A stretch of DNA of 6,912 nucleotides, from positions 1 through 6,912 of the forward strand of contig JAFTBT010000082.1 in NCBI GenBank assembly GCA_017455085.1, in the 5' to 3' direction. This document shows, in pieces, positions 1 through 4,905 of the stretch; positions within the stretch are counted from its first letter, which is position 1, and each line of letters begins with the position of its first letter. Below the pieces are notes generated by a model that saw only the letters and a list, made by a program, of their open reading frames with translations, searched no databases and was not told the origin of the DNA. The position numbers and the translations under genes were made by a program. Source of the DNA: Synergistaceae bacterium. GTDB taxonomy: Bacteria > Synergistota > Synergistia > Synergistales > Aminobacteriaceae.

Positions 1-134
1 ATACTTGATATGTGTAGACAGTGAAGGATGTTTCTGCCTACCCAGCCAGTTATTCACACAGTACGTGATATGCGGAGACAGTGAAGGATGTTTCTGCCTG
101 CAAGCAAATTCTTCACACAATACTTGATACACTG

Positions 135-150
135 AGATACTGAGGTATCT
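135..150. promoter_or_regulatory. Perfect palindrome, candidate operator of the toxin-antitoxin operon
   Basis: AGATAC-TGAG-GTATCT is a perfect 6-bp inverted repeat with a 4-bp spacer. It covers the place where the -35 box should sit relative to the TATAAT at 161-166. A repressor bound here would block RNA polymerase, as expected for an autoregulated type II toxin-antitoxin operon. The same region of units 1 and 2 is only weakly symmetric (GTAGACAG...CTGCCTAC in unit 1), so the perfect dyad is specific to the promoter-proximal copy. The operator role is inferred from position and symmetry. Confidence 0.5.
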
Positions 151-160
151 GCCCATAAAG

Positions 161-166
161 TATAAT
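161..166 (+). promoter_or_regulatory. -10 box (TATAAT) of the toxin-antitoxin promoter
   Basis: A consensus TATAAT lies 24 bases upstream of the first ATG, putting the transcript start near 172 and leaving a short leader that contains the AAGGAG ribosome site (177-182). No good -35 box is found at 15-19 bp spacing (best position 138-143, TACTGA), so the promoter may be weak or dependent on an activator. Confidence 0.5.
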
Positions 167-190
167 ATCCCACACAAAGGAGATGATGAC

Positions 191-454
191 ATGAACGCTG
201 TACTCGACAAACCGAAAACTGTATGGGTTGAGCCCACTCGCAAAATGACTATGGACGAGCTTTGGGCGAATTTCACGTATGATCCGGATTATGAGGAAGA
301 AGTACTCTCGTATGACGACAGAATCACCGACAAATACGGCAATCCTACATACGGAACTTTATGCGCAATGTATGAAGATGAACACGACATCGGCGATACT
401 ATGACTCTTCATGAGTTTCATGAATGGCTTGATGAACTGATCCCAGAGGAATAA
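191..454 (+). CDS. Acidic 87-residue protein, presumed antitoxin of the YafQ-type toxin
   Basis: This is the first gene of a two-gene operon, with a strong AAGGAG (177-182) 8 bases before the ATG. I do not recognise the family. The protein is strikingly acidic: 23 Asp/Glu against 6 Lys/Arg. Acidic clusters lie at residues 31-37, 42-47 and 62-69, and the C-terminus (residues 70-87, MTLHEFHEWLDELIPEE) is a probable amphipathic helix. There is no ribbon-helix-helix, helix-turn-helix, AbrB or Phd-like pattern, so it does not look like DinJ, the usual YafQ partner. The role of antitoxin is inferred only from its size, charge, position directly before the toxin gene and the 2-base gap between them. 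The acidic surface could bind the basic RNA-binding face of the toxin. It might instead be an unrelated small protein, with the true antitoxin elsewhere. Confidence 0.7.
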   Translation: MNAVLDKPKTVWVEPTRKMTMDELWANFTYDPDYEEEVLSYDDRITDKYGNPTYGTLCAMYEDEHDIGDTMTLHEFHEWLDELIPEE

Positions 455-456
455 TT

Positions 457-741
457 ATGCGGACAGTCAAGGCCAAGAAATCATTCAAGCAGGATGTACA
501 ACGTGCTGAAGGCGGAAGGTATCGCCTGATCGTCAAGCGTGAACTATGGGAAGTTGTAGATGCTCTTGCTGAAGATTTACCGCTTCCCTTTTCTTACCAT
601 GACCACGCACTTCACGGTGACAGAGAAGGCAGCAGAGAATGCCATATACGCCCCGATTTGCTGCTCGTGTACAGGTACGAAGGCGAAGATATTATCATAC
701 TCGAAAGATTGGGAAGCCATTCCGACATTTTAGGTCTGTAG
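457..741 (+). CDS. yafQ: YafQ-family mRNA interferase toxin (RelE/ParE superfamily)
   Basis: YafQ toxins are small ribosome-dependent endoribonucleases that cut mRNA in the A site; the E. coli enzyme prefers lysine AAA codons. This 94-residue protein has the family length and landmarks: an N-terminal helix pair (residues 5-39), the LPLP-x4-DHAL segment (41-52) with His50, the ECHIRPD segment (61-67) with His63 and Asp67, and the C-terminal GSHSDIL (86-92) with His88. These match the E. coli catalytic histidines and aspartate (H50, H63, D67, H87). The E. coli Trp68 and Phe91 positions are Leu68 and Leu92 here, a conservative change in the hydrophobic wall of the active site. The gene starts 2 bases after the upstream stop, with its AGAGGA ribosome site (445-450) inside the last codons of that gene, so translation is probably coupled. 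The 3' end faces the end of the efflux pump gene, 104 bp away. Confidence 0.92.
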   Translation: MRTVKAKKSFKQDVQRAEGGRYRLIVKRELWEVVDALAEDLPLPFSYHDHALHGDREGSRECHIRPDLLLVYRYEGEDIIILERLGSHSDILGL

Positions 742-747
742 GTTTGA

Positions 748-917
748 CTCCCTCAACGTCTGCGTCAATCTATGCATAATAATCATCATCATCTTCATAG
801 TCTGAAGCCCTCCCGTGAATCCTCTTCCTCAACATCTGCGTAAATCTATTCGTAGTCGTCTTCATCATCATCTTCATAGTCTGAAGCCTCCCCGTGAATC
901 CTCTCACGCAGCCTCTG
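748..917 (-). repeat. Tandem duplication of the 3' tail of the RND pump gene
   Basis: The last 24 codons of the pump gene (917-846, minus strand) are followed by a degenerate copy at 838-770 and a third, partial copy at 762-748, spaced 79 and 76 bp. Plus-strand 783-825 matches 862-904 at 41 of 43 positions. The downstream copy still reads as a tail-like peptide, RKRIHGRASDYEDDDDYY, with its own TAG, against RERIHGEASDYEDDDEDDYE in the gene, but its frame is shifted relative to the gene. There is no start codon or ribosome site of its own, so it is not a gene. This accounts for nearly all of the 742-845 intergenic stretch, where no intrinsic terminator was seen for either converging gene. Confidence 0.8.
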
Positions 918-3900
918 CATCATCACAAATAGTCCCGGAATCAGAAACACCCCCACCAACGTCGCCGCTCCCATCCCGAAAAACATCACCGTTCCCACGT
1001 GTATCCTGCTCTGCGCCCCTGCTCCTGACGCAAACACCATCGGCATCACTCCCAACATACACGTCAATGCCGTCATCAGCACAGAACGGAATCTCTCTCG
1101 CGCCGCTATCCCCGCCGCCTCCATCACAGAAGCTCCATGAACTTCACTCTGTTCCTTCGCAAACTCCACTATCAGAATCGCATTCTTGCTCGCCAGTCCC
1201 ACAAGCAGCAGCATTCCTAATTGGGTGTATATGCTTATGGGAATATATATCACTATCAGACCAATCAATGCCCCCAACACAGCAGGTGGCAATGACATCA
1301 TAACTGCAAGCGGCGCACTCCAGCTCTCATACTGCGCGACAAGACACAAGAATCCAAACACTACCGCCATCCAGATCACTAACCCAAATTCTCCAGCCGT
1401 CTCCTGCTGAAAATATGCCTGACCTGACCACGTATATATATACCCCTCTGGCAATACTTCTCCAGCTATTCTCTCCGCAAGCTCCATTCCCTGACTGCTC
1501 GAATACTCCGGATTCAGAATGATATTCACCGTTGCTGATGGGTACAGGTTGAATCGCGACACAGAACGCGGTGCTTTCATCTCCCTGAACGTAGCAAATG
1601 TACTCAGCGGGATCTGTCTGCCTTCTGCGCCGGGAACATATATCCTGCTCAAAGAGTCGGGACTGTCTCGGAACGGCCAGTCGCTCTGGATTATTACCTT
1701 GCTCTTCTGTGAGTCCAACGTTACGTCATTCACATAGTACGTGCCGAAATATGCATGCAATATGTCAAACACCGAACCTATCGACACACCCATAGCCTGC
1801 GCCTTCATCCGGTCAAACTCCACATACACGTGAGGGCTGTCCACAGAGAACGAGCTTGACGCATACAGCACTTCAGGATTCCCGTTCAGCATGTCCGCAA
1901 TTTTTCCGGTGAGGGACGCTAATTTTTCGGGGTTGTCCTCCGCGCGGGACTGGATTATGAGATCGACTCCGCTCGTTATTGCAAGCTCACTGATCGCCGG
2001 CTGCGCAAACACAGTAATATCTCCGTCAGCTGAGTACACAGAAAGTTTCTCGTCAAGAATCTCTATCAGGTCATCCTGCGTAATATCCCGATCCTCAAAA
2101 TCCTTCATCGTTACCATGAACATGCCTATATTTTCGCCGTCATCATCCAGAAAGCTGAAGCCCTCAACCGCCGCGTATGAATATATCCCGTCATTCGAGA
2201 CTACATCCGGCATGATTCGATTCATGAACTCGTGAGTCTTGGCCTTCGGTGTACCGTCAGGAAGCCTTATGCCTCCCATCACTGCGCCTTGATCCTCATC
2301 AGGTATAAACTGCACCGGAATTTCCCCCAGTATGTACCACGAGGCAGCACTCACGCACACAAAACACACCAGAATCACAAGTGAGCTTTTCGCCAGCCAC
2401 AGGGAGACTCTCGCGAATCCCTCAGTACTCGCAGCAAGCAGCCTGTTGAACCACGCAAGCTCACCAAAAAGCCCGCGAGTTTTGGGCTTGACGTTCCGGA
2501 GCATCAGCGCACACATCGCAGGACTCAGCGTGAACGCCACAAGTGTCGAACAGCACACCGCAAACGACATCGTAGCCGCGAACTGCTTGTAGATCTGTCC
2601 GGTTATGCCTCCCATGAACGCAACAGGTACGAATATCGCCACAAATATTAACGTCGTAGCTATCAGTGAGCTTCCTACGTCCTTCATCGCCTGAACTGTT
2701 GCAGCTTTAGAGTCAGTTATGCCGTGTTCCATCAGGTACATTACTCTTTCTACGACACATATAGCATCATCTACTACTGTTCCTATCACTAAGACCAGAC
2801 CGAACAGCGTGAACAGATTTATGCTGTACCCCATCGCAGAAAGTCCTATGAACGCCGCAAGCAGTGATACAGGAATCGCAGCAGCAGGTACTAGCGTGAC
2901 TCTCCAGTCCTGAAGAAATACATAGCACACCAGCACCACAAGCGTGAACGTCAGCACAAGAGTCTCCAGAATCTCGCGCATAGATGCCTGCACAAATTCC
3001 GTAGTGTCGTAGAAAATCACGAACTCAGTATCCTCAGGAAGAGCCTTCTCCATGTCCTTTATGGCGGCTCGTACATCGTTCATTATGTCGATAGCGTTTC
3101 CGTTTGTGCCCTCAGAAAGTGTGAGCAGTGCGCAGGGTTTGCCCCTCAAGTGCGAACTCATAATATAATCGTCAGCACCTATCTCCACGCGCGCAACATC
3201 CCCTAACAGAATCAGCCTGCCTCCGTCATTCTTGAGGACTATATTCTCAAAGTCGCCTACGTCCGAGAGTCTGCCCTTAGTTATTAGCGAGTAGACCATG
3301 TGCGAGTTAGAATCGTATGCTGGACTCGTTCCCGTTGAGCCTAATGCTGCCTGCTTGTTTTGAGCATCAATCGCAGAGATAACATCTTCCGCGCTCAGGC
3401 CAAGTGATGCTAATCTTTCAGGGTCAAGCCAGATTCTTATCGCATATGCCGCTCCGATAACTCCTACATTCCCCATGCCGCGAATACGCGATAGAGTTTT
3501 CTGGACATTTTTTGCTGCGTAGTTCGTCAAAAAAAGCTCATCATGCGTCGAGTTCGGAGACACCAGCGCAACAAACCCCAGCAGGTTCGAGAAAGTAGAC
3601 TCTACGTGCATTCCTTCTTCATTGACTTCTTTCGGCAGTGAGGCCATAGCCTGCTGAATCCTGTTCTGTACCCTCACCATCGCCATATCTGAATCAGTCC
3701 CGACCCTGAACGTCACGCTCAAGTCATAATAGCCGCTGTTGTTCGCAGAAGAACTCATGTACAGCATGTCGTCCACACCGTTAACGGCCTCCTCAATAGG
3801 GACACCAACAGACTGCATGAGGGACTGGGCATTAGCACCCGGCCAGCTTGTCCAGATTTCGACCTTAGGCGGAGCAACTTCGGGATACTGCCTCACGGGA

Positions 3901-3992
3901 AGACGGAACGCACAGATCACTCCTGCAATCATGATCACCAACGAGATAACTGCTGCGAATCTTGGCCTGCGGATAAAAAACTCTGAGAACAT
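846..3992 (-). CDS. AcrB-like RND multidrug efflux transporter (HAE-1 family), inner membrane
   Basis: This is a proton-driven inner-membrane trimer subunit that pumps hydrophobic compounds through an adaptor and outer-membrane channel. At 1048 residues it matches AcrB (1049). The N-terminus FFIRRPRFA leads into TM1 (about 10-29). Large periplasmic loops (about 30-338 and 556-866) flank TM2-TM7, and TM8-TM12 fill 869-1025. The proton relay is complete: Asp408/Asp409 in GTVVDDAI (TM4), Lys936 in GLASKNAIL (TM10), and Arg967 and Thr974 in RFRSVLMT (TM11). FIPDEDQG (563-570) matches the AcrB FLPDEDQG segment. The start is 6 bp after the adaptor stop, with AGGAGA (4003-4008) inside the adaptor's 3' end, so the two are co-translated. 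The C-terminus ends in an acidic run (EDDDEDDYE) encoded partly by GAT triplets and is duplicated downstream. Substrates cannot be read from sequence, and no TolC-type gene is nearby. Confidence 0.96.
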   Translation of the reverse strand: MFSEFFIRRPRFAAVISLVIMIAGVICAFRLPVRQYPEVAPPKVEIWTSWPGANAQSLMQSVGVPIEEAVNGVDDMLYMSSSANNSGYYDLSVTFRVGTDSDMAMVRVQNRIQQAMASLPKEVNEEGMHVESTFSNLLGFVALVSPNSTHDELFLTNYAAKNVQKTLSRIRGMGNVGVIGAAYAIRIWLDPERLASLGLSAEDVISAIDAQNKQAALGSTGTSPAYDSNSHMVYSLITKGRLSDVGDFENIVLKNDGGRLILLGDVARVEIGADDYIMSSHLRGKPCALLTLSEGTNGNAIDIMNDVRAAIKDMEKALPEDTEFVIFYDTTEFVQASMREILETLVLTFTLVVLVCYVFLQDWRVTLVPAAAIPVSLLAAFIGLSAMGYSINLFTLFGLVLVIGTVVDDAICVVERVMYLMEHGITDSKAATVQAMKDVGSSLIATTLIFVAIFVPVAFMGGITGQIYKQFAATMSFAVCCSTLVAFTLSPAMCALMLRNVKPKTRGLFGELAWFNRLLAASTEGFARVSLWLAKSSLVILVCFVCVSAASWYILGEIPVQFIPDEDQGAVMGGIRLPDGTPKAKTHEFMNRIMPDVVSNDGIYSYAAVEGFSFLDDDGENIGMFMVTMKDFEDRDITQDDLIEILDEKLSVYSADGDITVFAQPAISELAITSGVDLIIQSRAEDNPEKLASLTGKIADMLNGNPEVLYASSSFSVDSPHVYVEFDRMKAQAMGVSIGSVFDILHAYFGTYYVNDVTLDSQKSKVIIQSDWPFRDSPDSLSRIYVPGAEGRQIPLSTFATFREMKAPRSVSRFNLYPSATVNIILNPEYSSSQGMELAERIAGEVLPEGYIYTWSGQAYFQQETAGEFGLVIWMAVVFGFLCLVAQYESWSAPLAVMMSLPPAVLGALIGLIVIYIPISIYTQLGMLLLVGLASKNAILIVEFAKEQSEVHGASVMEAAGIAARERFRSVLMTALTCMLGVMPMVFASGAGAQSRIHVGTVMFFGMGAATLVGVFLIPGLFVMMQRLRERIHGEASDYEDDDEDDYE

Positions 3993-3998
3993 CTCGCA

Positions 3999-4781
3999 TT
4001 ACTCTCCTGAGCCTGAGGCCGGATATATGACTCTGACTCGGACTATTGCGCCGGGAATCAGGGTGTGAGTCTCGTTCGGGACGGTGAGATACAGAGTTAT
4101 AGTGCCTGTGTCAGAATCCATGATGTTGCTGGCGAAGTCTAACACAGCTTTTTCCGGGTAAATGCTCCCGTCAGCAAGTACCAGCTCATATTCTGCTGGT
4201 GTGTCCCTGTGAATCAAAAAATCCCTGTCAGTCATGGCGAACGAGATTCTTGCGGGGTCAGTCTGCACTATCGAGGCTAACACATCTTCAGGAGTCACGT
4301 AGCTGCCTTTGGTGAACTCTGCCTTGCCTATGTATCCGGAAATCGGAGCGGTGATTCTGGTGTTGTCGAGATCTATCTGCGAGAGCCTGAGTTCAGCTTT
4401 TGCCTCGTCAACTTCTGCTTGAGCCTTTTGTGCTTCGGTCTCTGCGGTGTCTATGTCCGAACCCGGGACGCTGCGTTTGCCCACAGCCTTGAGACGTGAA
4501 AAGTACTTTTTTGCGCCGTCAAGAGCAGCCTGTGCGTGTGAGAGCTTGGCCTTTCCGAGCTGAACCTGCGCCTGAAAATGTGATGGGTTCAGCGTGAAGA
4601 GTATTGCACCCTCATTGATGAATGAGCCTTCAGAAAAATGTACCTTCGTGATTCTTGCGCTGACTTCCGGATGAAGCTGTACTGTCTGCAATGCTTCAGC
4701 ACGGCCGATATATTCCTGAGCGTATGCACTGCCGCAAAGAGTCATCATCAGCAGCAGAATATACGTTACTGTATTCCTCAT
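3999..4781 (-). CDS. Periplasmic adaptor (membrane fusion protein) of the RND pump, short form
   Basis: AcrA-family adaptor that links the pump to an outer-membrane channel. A signal peptide (1-21) ends in AYA before Gln22; Cys16 is preceded by Leu15, so it is not a proper lipobox and the protein is probably soluble in the periplasm rather than a lipoprotein. The first lipoyl half (about 31-64, LHPEVSARITKVHFSEGSFI) is followed by a coiled-coil hairpin rich in Ala, Lys and Glu (66-138), the second lipoyl half (141-172, RITAPISGYIGKAEFTKGSYV) and a beta-barrel (about 173-250) ending in LIPGAIVRVRV. The protein stops there. At 260 residues it lacks the C-terminal membrane-proximal domain that AcrA (397 residues) has. 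The start is supported by AAGGAAG (4789-4795) 7 bases upstream. It is the first gene of the pump operon. Confidence 0.93.
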   Translation of the reverse strand: MRNTVTYILLLMMTLCGSAYAQEYIGRAEALQTVQLHPEVSARITKVHFSEGSFINEGAILFTLNPSHFQAQVQLGKAKLSHAQAALDGAKKYFSRLKAVGKRSVPGSDIDTAETEAQKAQAEVDEAKAELRLSQIDLDNTRITAPISGYIGKAEFTKGSYVTPEDVLASIVQTDPARISFAMTDRDFLIHRDTPAEYELVLADGSIYPEKAVLDFASNIMDSDTGTITLYLTVPNETHTLIPGAIVRVRVIYPASGSGE

Positions 4782-4815
4782 GAAAACACTTCCTTAGTAC
4801 TGGATAATGCAGAGT

Positions 4816-4821
4816 ATTATA
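4816..4821 (-). promoter_or_regulatory. -10 box (TATAAT) of the efflux operon promoter
   Basis: On the minus strand a consensus TATAAT stands 34 bases before the adaptor ATG, giving a leader of about 28 bases that holds the AAGGAAG ribosome site. At 17-bp spacing the -35 position (4839-4844) reads TGTAAT, a poor match to TTGACA, and it overlaps the proximal 16-bp direct repeat. A weak -35 covered by a repeated motif suggests an activator-dependent or repressible promoter. The pump operon therefore seems to have its own promoter and not to depend on mutL transcription. Confidence 0.55.
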
Positions 4822-4827
4822 GCGTTA

Positions 4828-4884
4828 ATTGTGAAGACATTACACGTGTGTATCGCATTATGGGGGTGATTGTGAAGACATTAC
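4828..4884. repeat. Two exact 16-bp direct repeats, candidate regulator binding sites
   Basis: The 16-mer GTAATGTCTTCACAAT (minus strand) occurs at 4843-4828 and again at 4884-4869, 41 bp apart, close to four DNA helix turns. The proximal copy covers the -35 position of the efflux promoter and the distal one lies upstream, so one factor could bind both on the same DNA face. The sequence between copies is not conserved, but holds the 8-bp palindrome ACACGTGT (4842-4849). The proximal copy also has weak dyad symmetry (TGT-N9-ACA). The regulator is not encoded in the window. Confidence 0.6.
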
Positions 4885-4905
4885 GCATGTTTACCACAGT
4901 ATGAG

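Larger units (their letters stand above)
2..176. repeat. Three imperfect ~60-bp tandem repeats upstream of the toxin-antitoxin operon
   Basis: Three head-to-tail units start at 2, 62 and 121 (periods 60 and 59). Each opens with TAC(T/G)TGATA and closes with a TTCACACA-like or CCCACACA stretch. Units 1 and 2 share an identical 24-base core (16-39 and 76-99). Unit 3 is more diverged but keeps the opening, a TGAGGTAT...CTGCCC core and the closing ACACA. The most variable part of each unit is a short segment after the CTGCC core (about 40-52 and 100-111). The array may extend left of the window. Since the last unit carries the promoter of the downstream operon, the units may be operator copies. 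They could equally be a neutral intergenic tandem repeat. Confidence 0.75.

Noticed and set aside
53..124. Shared regulator motif between the toxin-antitoxin repeats (TTCACACAATAC) and the efflux repeats (TTCACAAT)
   Set aside because: Only about 7-8 bases agree, which is too little to claim a common site without a genome-wide motif search.
28..135. Two tiny open frames in the repeats, each starting MFLP, with the second ATG 3 bases after the stop of the first (TGA-AGG-ATG)
   Set aside because: The frames are 18 and 15 codons, they follow simply from the 60-bp period, the AAGG touches the ATG with no usable spacing, and the third unit has no ATG.
1..176. CRISPR array, because ~60-bp units have conserved and variable parts
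   Set aside because: Only three units are visible, the third is strongly diverged, and the 'spacers' share TTCACACA at their ends and vary for only about 12-14 bases. The unit is a degenerate tandem repeat, not repeat plus unique spacer.
770..838. Pump gene continuing through a read-through or frameshifted stop at 846
   Set aside because: The duplicated tail is out of frame with the gene after the TAG and has its own TAG. The gene already ends at the normal AcrB-like length, so this is a duplication and not a recoded end.
742..845. Bidirectional terminator between the converging toxin and pump genes
   Set aside because: No stable GC-rich hairpin with a T-run on either strand; the sequence is explained by duplicated pump-gene tail.
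815..1303. Long + strand open frame (162 codons) opposite the pump gene
   Set aside because: Ser/Pro-rich antisense shadow of the pump coding strand with no ribosome site or family resemblance. The same applies to other + strand frames across 1186-4068.
4638..4904. + strand open frame across the adaptor start and efflux promoter
   Set aside because: Antisense to the adaptor 5' end, and its tail merely translates the direct repeats. No ribosome site or recognisable protein.
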